Below are positions 8,133 to 16,947 of a stretch of 64,000 nucleotides of DNA, one piece after another. Within the stretch, counting starts at the first letter, position 1, and every line of letters begins with the position of its first letter. The notes under the pieces are model-generated. The model worked only from the letters and a program-made list of their open reading frames with translations. It had not been told where the DNA came from and made no database searches. This DNA is from JAWSVE01 sp033852115 (lineage in GTDB: Bacteria; Pseudomonadota; Gammaproteobacteria; Pseudomonadales; Cellvibrionaceae). The stretch is taken from the NCBI GenBank assembly GCA_033852115.1, contig JAWSVE010000008.1, positions 558,001-622,000 of the forward strand. Direction: 5' to 3'. The position numbers and the translations under genes were made by a program.

Positions 8133-9548
8133 ATGGCTCAACTGCTTTATCAAGACATCGCCTTTGAACTGGCAGAACAAATCGAACGAGGGATCTTGCA
8201 GCCCGGTGAGCGCTTGCTGGGGGTGCGACGCTTTAGTGCAGCTCGAGGTGTCAGTCCGTCTACTGTGGTGGCTGCGTATCGGCAGCTCGAACAGGATGGC
8301 TTCATCGAGGCGAGAGAGCGATCAGGTTTTTATGTGTTGTCTCGTGCGGATGAGTCTTTAGCGGAGCCAGACGTGTCGCGACCGTTAGTGGAGCCGACAG
8401 ACGTTAGCGGCCAGGCGTTGGTGTTACAGTTAATTCTGGCTGCCAGGGACCCTAACATCATCAACTTAGGTGCGGCTGTTCCGGTCACAGAGCTTTTACC
8501 TCAACGCGAAATGAACCGCATTATGTCTAAGATTGGGCGTGAAGAACCTGCGCCAATGAGTAGTTATAACTTGCCAGGGCTGGCAAAGCTTCGGCGTGAG
8601 GTCGTTAAGTATTATCTTCAAGCTCAATGTGCTCTGCACCCGGATGATGTGGTGATTACGAGTGGCTGCCAGGAGGCGGTGTATTTGAGTCTAAAAGTAC
8701 TGACTCAACCGGGAGATATTGTTGCCTTAGAGTCGCCTGCTTATTACGGCTTGTTGCAAGTGGTCGAGTCACTCGGTCTCAAGGCGTTGGAGATTCCTAC
8801 TCATCCGCGTGAAGGAATGAGTCTTGATGCGTTACAGCTTGCCGCCGAGCAATGGCCAATCAAAGCGTGCGTGTTGAGTAGTAATTTTAGTAATCCTTTG
8901 GGTGCAGTCCTTTCAGATGACGCCAAGCAGCGACTGGTGCTACTAGCAGAACAACTGGATTTTATGTTGATCGAAGACGATATTTACGGCGATACCAGTT
9001 TTGATCAACGTCGTCCCAGCAACTTAAAATCCTTCGACCAATCTAGTCGCGTGATGTTGTGCGGTTCTTTTTCCAAAACTATTGCGCCTGGGTTGCGTGT
9101 TGGCTGGGTGATTAATACGGCCTACAAGAGTGAGCTTGCGTATCAAAAGTTCGTTACAAATTGTAGCGCGTCGAGCATTTCTCAATTGGCGCTTTTAAAT
9201 TACCTGCAGTCAGGCGCCTATGCTCGCCATGTAAAACAGTTGCGGATGAGTTTATCCGCAACGAGTAAGCAACTTATCAGTGCGGTTGCGCGGCATTTCC
9301 CGGCAGAGTGTAAAATAACCCAACCGGCTGGCGGATGCGTGGTGTGGATTGAGTTGCCGCTACAGATAGATAGCGTGGCACTGGCCCAGCGCGCCTATCG
9401 GGAGCATATCAGTATTGCGCCCGGTGTTATGTTTTCCGCTTCCGAAAAATATCGCCACCACATTCGATTGAGCTTTGGCTATCACTGGTCTGACAAATTC
9501 GATTGGGCTATCCAGCGGCTTGGTCATTTGATTCAAGAGAAGTACTAG
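8133..9548 (+). CDS. MocR-type regulator (GntR winged helix plus aminotransferase domain)
   Basis: A 471-residue protein. Residues 1-70 form a GntR winged helix (LLGVRRFSAARGVSPSTVVAA). From about residue 95 to the end it is a fold-type I PLP aminotransferase domain. The Schiff-base Lys lies in GSFSKTIAPGLRVGW near residue 313, and SSNFSNPLG provides the PLP-contacting Asn. MocR proteins sense PLP or amino-acid adducts and regulate neighbouring genes. This one is divergent from phzF and lysE. The conserved Lys suggests that PLP is bound covalently. Confidence 0.9.
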   Translation: MAQLLYQDIAFELAEQIERGILQPGERLLGVRRFSAARGVSPSTVVAAYRQLEQDGFIEARERSGFYVLSRADESLAEPDVSRPLVEPTDVSGQALVLQLILAARDPNIINLGAAVPVTELLPQREMNRIMSKIGREEPAPMSSYNLPGLAKLRREVVKYYLQAQCALHPDDVVITSGCQEAVYLSLKVLTQPGDIVALESPAYYGLLQVVESLGLKALEIPTHPREGMSLDALQLAAEQWPIKACVLSSNFSNPLGAVLSDDAKQRLVLLAEQLDFMLIEDDIYGDTSFDQRRPSNLKSFDQSSRVMLCGSFSKTIAPGLRVGWVINTAYKSELAYQKFVTNCSASSISQLALLNYLQSGAYARHVKQLRMSLSATSKQLISAVARHFPAECKITQPAGGCVVWIELPLQIDSVALAQRAYREHISIAPGVMFSASEKYRHHIRLSFGYHWSDKFDWAIQRLGHLIQEKY

Positions 9549-9580
9549 CAGAAATCGCTATTCAACACAGGATGACAACC

Positions 9581-10210
9581 ATGACTGCATTCGAGCAGGA
9601 GTTTTTGGAGAAATACTTAAATTTTGGTTTAGGGTCTATGCCCAAGTCTGATATCGATGCACTGGTAATGCATTTGTTAGATCAGCACGGATATTCTGGG
9701 TCTCCACCACTTTCGCAGTATAGTAATCAATCGGTCAGCGAATTGCTGCGGACACCTGTCAGTAAGGTGAAGCGTTTACGCTACGATGCAGCGTTAAAGT
9801 TTGGTGGCAGAGTGGAAGATCAAGCGCAGGCGCGATTGTTGGCGGCATTAAGTCGCGCCAGCTTGGAGCCTGAAGGCGACAAGGTTTGCCTGATTATTGA
9901 AGATACGCTGGCGAAAAACTGGTTGCAGGGTCAATTAAAAAAATCGCAGCAAATCTTTGAGCACTCATTTAACACGGAAATTGTTAAGGTGTCTGCACGC
10001 GGGTTGTTTGACGTGTTAGAAGCTTTTTTCGATAAAAAGGCGATCGCTGATTTTCGTAAGGGCTATGAATTAACATTAGCGAAAAAGAGCCAGGCGGCTA
10101 TTAAGCGGGAGTTTAAACAATTGGTCATTAATTTTGCTCATACGGCAGCGAAGAAGGCAGGTGCGGAAGTTGTGGCATTGTTTAAACAGCAAATCATGCC
10201 GGGTTTATAA
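9581..10210 (+). CDS. unrecognised 209-residue protein
   Basis: I do not recognise a family. The chosen ATG at 9581 has AGG about 10 bp upstream; an ATG at 9572 is also possible, and the open frame reaches back into mocR. The protein is soluble and largely helical, with an early conserved-looking stretch (MPKSDIDALVMHLLDQHGYSG). After it come LRTPVSKVKRLRYDAALKFG, which could be a helix-turn-helix-like segment, and a Lys-rich C-terminal half. It lies 32 bp after mocR on the same strand, so it may be co-transcribed. No membrane segment is seen. Confidence 0.6.
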   Translation: MTAFEQEFLEKYLNFGLGSMPKSDIDALVMHLLDQHGYSGSPPLSQYSNQSVSELLRTPVSKVKRLRYDAALKFGGRVEDQAQARLLAALSRASLEPEGDKVCLIIEDTLAKNWLQGQLKKSQQIFEHSFNTEIVKVSARGLFDVLEAFFDKKAIADFRKGYELTLAKKSQAAIKREFKQLVINFAHTAAKKAGAEVVALFKQQIMPGL

Positions 10211-10215
10211 CGCCT

Positions 10216-10240
10216 GTCGCCCCAAAAACAGGGGTGCGAC
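10216..10240 (+). terminator. strong hairpin after the unrecognised gene
   Basis: GTCGC-CCC and GGGG-T-GCGAC pair around an AAAAACA loop starting 6 bp after the stop codon. No T-run follows, so it is either a weak terminator or an mRNA 3' stabilising hairpin. Confidence 0.4.
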
Positions 10241-10273
10241 AATTTGCCACATAACAATTTTATATGGGGTCCG

Positions 10274-10394
10274 TATAATAGGTTCTACAGGTAAGCGAGT
10301 TGGTGGCCATTCCCCAAGTTGGTCAGTAACAAAGATGCTTTCCTGGTTTCATAACATCGCTTTGTGCGCTGCTGCGGTAGCGCATTTTTTATTT
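10274..10394 (+). ncRNA. candidate small RNA of about 110 nt
   Basis: A consensus -10 (TATAAT, 10274-10279) stands in a region without a convincing ORF. A perfect 6-bp stem follows at 10365-10370/10379-10384 (TGCGCT/AGCGCA) and leads straight into TTTTTTATTT, a good intrinsic terminator. Together they define a transcript from about 10286 to 10390. The -35 is poor and I do not recognise an RNA family. Alternatively the terminator serves read-through from the upstream gene. Confidence 0.4.
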
Positions 10395-10653
10395 GCATTT
10401 CTGCTAACCACTTGAATTTAATTCTCTTTTTAAATGACGGCGATAGATTGTTAACGCAGTTTGCCAGCGTATCACCTAAGTCTATGTAGTTTGCTAGAGA
10501 ATTATTGCGAGACGTAATGCATGTAAGCAGTTAATGGCTTCACAGTTTTCTCAGAGTACTTTGAACAACCCCTCAATTTTATCACTTCGCTATTGAGACC
10601 TTTCGGTAGTCGCTTATCTTAAAGCCCTCGACCAATTAAAAGCAGAGGGCGCT
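10395..10653. other. non-coding interval before the 96-residue ORF
   Basis: AT-rich sequence without a convincing ORF, repeat or RNA. It presumably holds the promoter of the next gene, but no clear -35/-10 pair can be defended. Confidence 0.4.
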
Positions 10654-10944
10654 ATGGCTGGTGTAATCTTTTCCCAGAAGAGTATTTTTCATCTTAATAA
10701 ATTATCCAATGCAGTCTATAGAAAGTCTGCCAAGCGGTTTCGACTGAAAGACAAGGACGGTGTGAGAGACCTGATACATTTTGCGGGTGGATTACAAGAT
10801 CGTAGCGTGAATACTTTTGTCGCCCAGTTTATGGACTCACTTAGCCTAGCTGAGCGACATGTGTTGATGGCGAATGACGTGGTAGCTCCAGGTATTCCGT
10901 TGGGCAGCGATAAAGTACCTGGGTGGTACGCCCAGGCCGTTTAG
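10654..10944 (+). CDS. hypothetical 96-residue protein
   Basis: No family is recognised. AGAGGG lies 6 bp before the ATG, which supports translation. The protein is basic in its first half (KSAKRFRLKDKDG) and ends in GSDKVPGWYAQAV, with no membrane segment. Its TAG stop is interleaved with the TAA stop of the convergent YjbR gene in the four bases TTAG, so the two genes overlap tail to tail. Confidence 0.5.
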   Translation: MAGVIFSQKSIFHLNKLSNAVYRKSAKRFRLKDKDGVRDLIHFAGGLQDRSVNTFVAQFMDSLSLAERHVLMANDVVAPGIPLGSDKVPGWYAQAV

Positions 10945-11360
10945 CGGTAGAGGACTTCGGTTCCCTGCCTAAGTTCGAGGGCTAGTCGTTCTGCTTTGCG
11001 GAGCCCTCGCACAACCAACGTGTAAGAATGATCAATTAATCGCTCAACTTCTTTATCCGGTACTGCCTCTAGGATGCAAGCCTTGGTTGTGTTGGCAACC
11101 AGGTCATTATCTAAAAACAACGTATTCCAGTGGCGCTTGTTCATGTGGTAGCCTGGAATAATACCAGGGAATATATCACGCAGTGCTAGGGATTCATCCG
11201 GGGCGCACTTTAGATTCAAAATGTCTCGACCTTGGTGCCGCGACAGTAGCGCAAACATTTTGCCTGCAATTTTGAATGCCGCTGCTTTATCGCCAAATGG
11301 ATAATCCTCTTTGGCTTCCGGCTTGCTAAGTAAATAGTGTTTCGCTTGTTGTTTGTCCAT
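10941..11360 (-). CDS. MmcQ/YjbR-family protein
   Basis: A 139-residue protein of the MmcQ/YjbR fold, a CyaY-like alpha/beta domain once thought to bind DNA. It shows YLLSKPEAKEDYPFG near the N-terminus. GKMFALLSR, LNLKCAPDESLALRD and GYHMNKRHWNTLFL follow, all characteristic. The length is slightly above the usual 115-125. The cellular role of the family is not established. It follows the DUF2314 gene on the same strand. Confidence 0.85.
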   Translation of the reverse strand: MDKQQAKHYLLSKPEAKEDYPFGDKAAAFKIAGKMFALLSRHQGRDILNLKCAPDESLALRDIFPGIIPGYHMNKRHWNTLFLDNDLVANTTKACILEAVPDKEVERLIDHSYTLVVRGLRKAERLALELRQGTEVLYR

Positions 11361-11379
11361 CTGTGCGACTACTAGCCCG

Positions 11380-11901
11380 CTAGTTTAGTTTGCTACAGTC
11401 CAACCCGTATAGTTCCATAAATTGTTCGGCATGTTCTGGTGCCGTTTCAAGCAGTTCGACGCAACCCGTGTAATTCCCATGCATGACGTTGGTTTTCTTG
11501 TCATCAAAAGTCCAATCGATAATTTGTCCGCGTGAGAAACGAATAACTTCGCCTTTAAAGACTGACTCTATTAATTTTGGTTCGTCGCTAATGCGACCAG
11601 CAAAATCACCTTGATATTCTTCAAAGGGAAAGATCCAAAAGAACTCGGTGACATCACCTTCTTGTATGCCAATTTTCACGGAGTAACCTTGTGTTCCTTC
11701 TGGCTTCGATCGCGCAGTTTTTAAAAAGTAATCGAGCTGCTCTCGAGCTTTATTATATGCGGCCTGCATTGTAGGGTCATCAGAATGAATATAGTCGCTG
11801 TCGTCAGTTGATGAGCCTACCTCGGGCTGTAAGCTGAAATGAACGATCGTCAGTCCTGCCAATATGAATATCATTCCGAAAAAAAGTAATTTGTTTTGCA
11901 T
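11380..11901 (-). CDS. DUF2314 (YegJ-like) membrane-anchored or exported protein
   Basis: A 173-residue protein. Residues 4-24 are hydrophobic and act as a signal or anchor, with no lipobox. A DUF2314 domain follows, with DDPTMQAAYNKAREQLDYFL, then VKIGIQEGDVTEFFWIFPF and FSRGQIIDWTF. The family has no known activity. The domain should face the periplasm. The start at 11901 puts the hydrophobic segment at the N-terminus, as expected. Confidence 0.7.
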   Translation of the reverse strand: MQNKLLFFGMIFILAGLTIVHFSLQPEVGSSTDDSDYIHSDDPTMQAAYNKAREQLDYFLKTARSKPEGTQGYSVKIGIQEGDVTEFFWIFPFEEYQGDFAGRISDEPKLIESVFKGEVIRFSRGQIIDWTFDDKKTNVMHGNYTGCVELLETAPEHAEQFMELYGLDCSKLN

Positions 11902-11926
11902 AACTAATATCTTATGAGTTTACGGT

Positions 11927-12793
11927 TTAATTGTCGGTCTCTAAGTACCATGTATTATTGTCATCGAGGCGAACCCTTCCCGCTGCTGGTTTAGAAAAGT
12001 GTGTGCCAATGACTAAAGTGTCTTCATCCGCTAGGGTTTGCAACGTACGTTTTCTCGTGGAAGACGCCGCTTCGATGTCCTCGTCGAACTGGCAGTGCCA
12101 ATCGGGTCGAGCAATCTGGCAAGGATGGTGAATAAAGTCTCCGGTGATCAACGCCTTTTCGCCATTTGACTGGATTGAAACACTCACATGCCCGGGTGTG
12201 TGACCTGGCGTTGGAATAAGCTGAAGACCAGGGTCTATTGTGTGATTCATCTCCACCAGCGTCACTAGCCCCGCGTTGAAGATTGGTGTCACAGAATCTT
12301 CCATCACCGCCTGTTGGTCGGTGGATTTACTGCGAGACCAAAATTCGTACTCCTGTTTGCCGATTAAATATTCAGCGTTAGGAAAGGTAGGTACCCAATT
12401 TCCCTCTTCTAACAGGGTATTCCAGCCAACGTGATCGACATGCAGGTGCGTGCATACGACATGCGTCACGTTGTGTCGTTGCCAGCCAATATGGGCTAGC
12501 CGATCTAGGAAGTCAGTGTGTAATGCCTGTCCTGCCGTTAGTCTGCGTGGCTTATCATTACCAATACAGGTATCTACTAGCAGTTTAATATCTCCTGCTT
12601 CAATTAATAAGGCTTGAATAGCCATGAGAAGGTGACCTTGCTCACTGAGGTAATGGGGTTTAAGCCATGAAATCTTTGCAAGCTCGTCGGGCGTTGCTCC
12701 AGGTAGCAAAAAGGATTTGTTGTTGTAGGGGAGTTTGAAAACGGTTTCCACTACGCAGTGGATAGTGATTTCGCCTACTTGCCAAGTTTGCAC
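11927..12793 (-). CDS. metallo-beta-lactamase-fold hydrolase (lactonase/parathion-hydrolase-like)
   Basis: A 288-residue soluble enzyme with the zinc motif THLHVDHVGW (HxHxDH) at about residues 115-124. Further ligands are the His of TPGHTPGHVS, the Asp of LITGDFIHH and a C-terminal TH (VIGTHFSKP). The long N-terminal part matches the group that includes methyl-parathion hydrolase and AHL lactonases. The substrate is unknown. It is unrelated in detail to the di-iron protein at 0.8-1.5 kb, which has HxDxD instead. Confidence 0.8.
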   Translation of the reverse strand: MQTWQVGEITIHCVVETVFKLPYNNKSFLLPGATPDELAKISWLKPHYLSEQGHLLMAIQALLIEAGDIKLLVDTCIGNDKPRRLTAGQALHTDFLDRLAHIGWQRHNVTHVVCTHLHVDHVGWNTLLEEGNWVPTFPNAEYLIGKQEYEFWSRSKSTDQQAVMEDSVTPIFNAGLVTLVEMNHTIDPGLQLIPTPGHTPGHVSVSIQSNGEKALITGDFIHHPCQIARPDWHCQFDEDIEAASSTRKRTLQTLADEDTLVIGTHFSKPAAGRVRLDDNNTWYLETDN

Positions 12794-12897
12794 ACGTCCT
12801 CCAGTGGTTTTGCGCTAGATGCATGCTGATTGAGGTCGAGCATAATGCGTTAAATTTGCCTCGGGAGCAAATGGCAAGGGTGATGGCTATCTTTAAC

Positions 12898-13947
12898 TTA
12901 GTCGGCTGTTACGAAATAAAATAAGCAGTCTTTTTTCGCGATCTCCGGGTTGGTGGTGACCATAAAAAATTTCAACTGTTGAGTAGGTCGAAGAATCCCG
13001 TTGTCCGTCTGAAAATAGTGCTGGGAGACTTCTTCCCCGTGGGAATTCGTCGCACGTAAAACGTCTTCCATTTGGGTGTTGAGAAAACCCAGGTCATTGG
13101 TTTCGTCTACAAAGCCAAAGTTAAGATGTTCGATACTAGGAGATAGGGTTAAATCAACGTCTTGCTGTGGTACTTCTTCGTAGATAATGGAGGCGTTTTC
13201 GGTAAGTTCTAAACGAATGGGGTTATGGAAAAGTTCTAGATCAAAATCCGTTTGGGGCGGTGTTAACACATCGTCGCGAATGACAAATTGCTCGATACCT
13301 TCCTGGGCGAGAAGGTGAGACTCCATATCCGCTGCGCCGCCGCACTCTATGGTGACGGTGGGAACAACATGTTCACTGATCTCCATTAGGGCACCCAGGT
13401 TTAAATCGGTGACAATCATGCGTTGTGTAAACAGTGAGACCAATGCATCGTGTCGAGGATCCATAAAAGTGGTAACACCAAAAGAGGGCCCTGAGCCTGA
13501 TGTGTTATGAACATCGATGACTGCTTCGGGTTGCAGATACTCAATGGTTTCTAGGATGCCCTTTGCTAATTGATCTTGTGGGTTGTCTTCAAATGGCGCG
13601 CTAAAGCATCGGTTTAAATCTTTTTGTCCCGGTAACATGCGGTAGTGGAATGTGGGTGGTGATTTCGCGGCGGCTACACTGGCGATAATGCAGTGAATAT
13701 CTACTGCGGGTTTGATACCCATTTTTAAAAGATGATAGAGCGCGATTAATCCTGACGGTTCGTTGCCGTGCAGTAGCGTTACAATAACGCGAGATCGAGC
13801 GCCATCTTGGCCTGGTAAGTATAGGTGCGTAGGGCCATTCAGATGGTGTAAAAAGTCCAGCGCTGATTCGCCTAGCTCTTGAGATGCGGGTGACGACCAG
13901 CATTGAAATGGATAAAAATTAGGAAAAATCTGGCTTTGCGGTTTCAT
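12898..13947 (-). CDS. succinylglutamate desuccinylase/aspartoacylase-family protein
   Basis: A 349-residue member of the zinc carboxypeptidase-like M14 family. Zinc ligands are seen in TLLHGNEPSG (HxxE) and AVIDVHNTSG (His), with the DLNRCF motif between them. Known relatives deacylate N-acyl amino acids. It sits 22 bp downstream of a GCS2-type ligase gene, a pairing that suggests the two act on related gamma-glutamyl or acyl-amino-acid compounds; that link is an inference. Confidence 0.8.
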   Translation of the reverse strand: MKPQSQIFPNFYPFQCWSSPASQELGESALDFLHHLNGPTHLYLPGQDGARSRVIVTLLHGNEPSGLIALYHLLKMGIKPAVDIHCIIASVAAAKSPPTFHYRMLPGQKDLNRCFSAPFEDNPQDQLAKGILETIEYLQPEAVIDVHNTSGSGPSFGVTTFMDPRHDALVSLFTQRMIVTDLNLGALMEISEHVVPTVTIECGGAADMESHLLAQEGIEQFVIRDDVLTPPQTDFDLELFHNPIRLELTENASIIYEEVPQQDVDLTLSPSIEHLNFGFVDETNDLGFLNTQMEDVLRATNSHGEEVSQHYFQTDNGILRPTQQLKFFMVTTNPEIAKKDCLFYFVTAD

Positions 13948-13969
13948 AAGTTGCCTTTACGTAAATGCA

Positions 13970-15451
13970 TTATTTCCATTGCGCAACGGGAATATTGGCA
14001 GCGCTGTTTTCGCGGTACTCTTGTATCATGGCAACCAGTGCGGCAGGTCGCGACAGTTGCTGTTCCAGCTGACGAAGTTTGTTAAGTTGCCACTGTGCGC
14101 CATTTTGTCGGGTTTGCAAACGCTCATCGATGATACCCAATAAACGATCAAAGTCCGCATGCAAAAAACCAATTGCAGTGAGGTGTTCGCTAAGTTTAGG
14201 TAGTAAATCCTTCAGAATTTCCGTTACAGGCCGGTAGGTTAACTTGTTTTGCTTAATGTCCGGCCAAATGAGTTCTGCGTTTAATCCATGTTCAGCCGCG
14301 CGATGAAAATTTTTAATACAATATTCGAAAGGTATTGCGGGTAATTTTTCGTTAATGCCGATCCGTTGCATTTCGGTAAGGCCAATTAATAGTGCGGCAT
14401 TTGCCATCATGTCGACAATCGTTGGGCCTGCAGGCAGTGCGCGCATTTCGATTCGCAGGTGACCCTCATCGGCAGGATCAAATACCGGACGATTCCAAAG
14501 CCATACACTTCCTTGTTGAAGTCTCAATTCATGGAGTGATGGCACACCACCTTGGTTATAAATCTCGAGCGGATCTTCGGTGCTTATCAAGGGCAAGATA
14601 GGCTGATAAAGATAAATTGACTCCGCGAATAACTCGCTGGCGCCGTGCCGCAACCAGCTGTGCCCATAATTAACTCGAGCGGGTGTTGGGTGCGCTAGGT
14701 CAGGGCGGCGGCAATCAATCGACTGCTTAAACAAGGGGATGCGGGACTCGTGCCACAAGCGGTGCCCGAATAGAATCGGTGAGTTTGCGCCGAGCGCTAA
14801 GGCGAGTGGCGTTACAAGTTGCAGTGCGTTATAGGTATCGGCAAAGCGTTCTGGTGCCACACGCAAATGAATTTGAAACGACGTACAGGCTCCTTCGAGA
14901 GTAACGTCTTGCATTGAATGGTTAAGGTGTTCAGAGCCTTGGATATCAATGGTAAATGGGCCGCCGCGAATCTCCGACAGTTGCTTAGTTAACGCCTCGT
15001 AGCGTTTAGTTTTGGTCATTACATGGTAGCCCGTATCGGCTGCCTGGAGTGTCGGTAAAATCCCCACCGGGATTGCAGATCCTCCCCATTGCTGCGCACA
15101 TTCATTGATACGTTTTAATACCGACAGCGCCTCAGCTTCGGTTTTTGCGAGGCAGTTGTCGTTAATTGCGTAGGGGCTGAAGTTGTATTCTAAATTGTAC
15201 CGGTTGAGTTCGAGTGTTAACTGTGGGTCTTGTAGTTGGTTTTGAATGTCTTGATTGAGAAGCAGGGGGTGTCCATTGTTATCAATCAGATAGAGTTCCA
15301 GCTCGGCACCGAAGGTGGTGGGGCCTACGCCAAAATTTGGCTTGGCAAGTAGTCGTTCCAGTACATAGAGATTATCGCGGACCCGTTTTCCAAAGGCGCG
15401 ATAGTCTTCGGCAGAAAACTCGGTTCGATCAACCTCTATGCCCATAAACAC
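13970..15451 (-). CDS. GCS2-family glutamate-cysteine ligase-like enzyme
   Basis: A 493-residue protein of the carboxylate-amine/GCS2 fold. It shows FGVGPTTFGAELELYLID near residue 40, where the EAE-type acidic cluster binds metal. NYGHSWLRHGASELF and HLRIEMRALPAGPTIVDM follow as active-site strands. The family forms gamma-glutamyl bonds using ATP; whether this one makes gamma-glutamylcysteine or another product is not visible. Translation could start at the first or third codon (MFM). It is followed closely by the aspartoacylase-like gene. Confidence 0.8.
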   Translation of the reverse strand: MFMGIEVDRTEFSAEDYRAFGKRVRDNLYVLERLLAKPNFGVGPTTFGAELELYLIDNNGHPLLLNQDIQNQLQDPQLTLELNRYNLEYNFSPYAINDNCLAKTEAEALSVLKRINECAQQWGGSAIPVGILPTLQAADTGYHVMTKTKRYEALTKQLSEIRGGPFTIDIQGSEHLNHSMQDVTLEGACTSFQIHLRVAPERFADTYNALQLVTPLALALGANSPILFGHRLWHESRIPLFKQSIDCRRPDLAHPTPARVNYGHSWLRHGASELFAESIYLYQPILPLISTEDPLEIYNQGGVPSLHELRLQQGSVWLWNRPVFDPADEGHLRIEMRALPAGPTIVDMMANAALLIGLTEMQRIGINEKLPAIPFEYCIKNFHRAAEHGLNAELIWPDIKQNKLTYRPVTEILKDLLPKLSEHLTAIGFLHADFDRLLGIIDERLQTRQNGAQWQLNKLRQLEQQLSRPAALVAMIQEYRENSAANIPVAQWK

Positions 15452-15514
15452 CTCTTTTGTGGAATACCATCGTTAGAGTATGCCGGAGGATCGTTCGGAA
15501 GGTGATGATGAGAA

Positions 15515-16921
15515 TCAACTTGCCGTGGCTTTCTTCTCTCCGACGTCTAGCGCTTTGGGTAAGTCGACATCTGTGTTTGATGGCGCTTGCTGGGCCGTTT
15601 GGCGAACCCATTGCGCTAATGTTAAGTCGTCAAAAATTTGTTGGTAAGACTGCTCGATCTTTTGGGTTAACTGTAGAACATTGTGATCTTGTTTGAGTGA
15701 GGCGGGTAACGGGTTATCTGATTGACGCAGTGCTTTTAAAAGATCGCAAATCAAGATATGGTCGAGCGCTTTCGCCGGAAATAGTTTGTCGCCGCCATCA
15801 CCGCCTTGAATCAAAAAACCATTGTCCACCAGCTTTTGGTAGATTCGATTGATCGCTTCGGGTCCTACCGATAGGTTCGATTCCATTTCACTGATTGATA
15901 ACCCGCCGCCGTCGCCATCAAATTGTTTTGCAACCCGATACATCATCGATAAACCGGTGTGTTCGTCAATTTCTGCGCTAGGATTGTTTACCCTTGAGCG
16001 TGTAATTTGCATCGCGTGTTGTGCATAGAAAGCAACCGAGGCTCCAAACAATAAAATCAGCCAGCATAGGTAAAGCCACCATAAAGAAACGATACCAATA
16101 GCAAAGCCGGAGTAAATTGCAGCATAGCTACCTTGACTTGCTGAAACTGCAAAAAACTTCGCAAACGCAAAGCCTACAGTTTGCCACAGGATGCCGCCGG
16201 TGATTCCACCAATAAACGCATAGCGAATTTTGACTTTGGTATTGGGAATAAAAGTGTAGAGAAAAGTGAATAAGCCGATGATCATAAAGTATGGCGTCAT
16301 GCGGCTGAATGTCGCGAAGAGCCAGCCAAGCGGGCCTATTTCTAGCAGGTATGTCATGATGGCCGAGTTCATTAGCGTGCCTGTTGCGCCAAGTGCCGAG
16401 AAAACTAATACCGGACCGATAATAATGACACTCAGGTAATTGCTAAAACGCTGGCCAATGGTTCGAGGTTGGCTTACTCGCCATATTTGATTGAAAGAGT
16501 TTTCAACTTTTTGTACTAGCGATATGACCGTGTAGATCAATAAACCAAGGCCAACAGACCCTAAAACACCCACCTTAAAGTTATCAACAAATCCAACAAT
16601 GTTGGCCACTAATTCTGGGCCTTGTGAGCCGAGTGGTTCTGTTAAGGTATTGAGCAACGGTTCTAATTGATTGTGAACACCAAAACCCTTTAAAACTGAA
16701 AAGCTTAACGCCAAAAACGGGACGATGGATAAAATGGTGGTGTACACCAACCCCATCGCGTGTAACGTGATGTTGCCACTGAATAAATCGCGAATAGCGG
16801 CAAACAGTACGCGGCTTGTATGCCAAAGCGTACGGTGCGCTTTTAAGTCAACACTGGTTTCTACACTGAATAGCCATGTATCTGCTTTCGCGAGCAAACC
16901 ATCAATCTTACGTGTTGCCAT
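15515..16921 (-). CDS. YihY/BrkB-family membrane protein with C-terminal winged helix
   Basis: A 468-residue protein. Residues 35-310 hold about six membrane segments of the YihY/BrkB type (MGLVYTTILSIVPFLALSF and FAKFFAVSASQGSYAAIYSG are characteristic). The cytoplasmic tail of about 150 residues contains a winged-helix-like part (LSISEMESNLSVGPEAINRIY). The family was once misnamed RNase BN; its transport role is unproven. It lies 26 bp after panB on the same strand, so co-transcription is likely. Confidence 0.85.
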   Translation of the reverse strand: MATRKIDGLLAKADTWLFSVETSVDLKAHRTLWHTSRVLFAAIRDLFSGNITLHAMGLVYTTILSIVPFLALSFSVLKGFGVHNQLEPLLNTLTEPLGSQGPELVANIVGFVDNFKVGVLGSVGLGLLIYTVISLVQKVENSFNQIWRVSQPRTIGQRFSNYLSVIIIGPVLVFSALGATGTLMNSAIMTYLLEIGPLGWLFATFSRMTPYFMIIGLFTFLYTFIPNTKVKIRYAFIGGITGGILWQTVGFAFAKFFAVSASQGSYAAIYSGFAIGIVSLWWLYLCWLILLFGASVAFYAQHAMQITRSRVNNPSAEIDEHTGLSMMYRVAKQFDGDGGGLSISEMESNLSVGPEAINRIYQKLVDNGFLIQGGDGGDKLFPAKALDHILICDLLKALRQSDNPLPASLKQDHNVLQLTQKIEQSYQQIFDDLTLAQWVRQTAQQAPSNTDVDLPKALDVGEKKATAS

Positions 16922-16947
16922 TGTCTATCCCTGGGCCTCTATACGTG

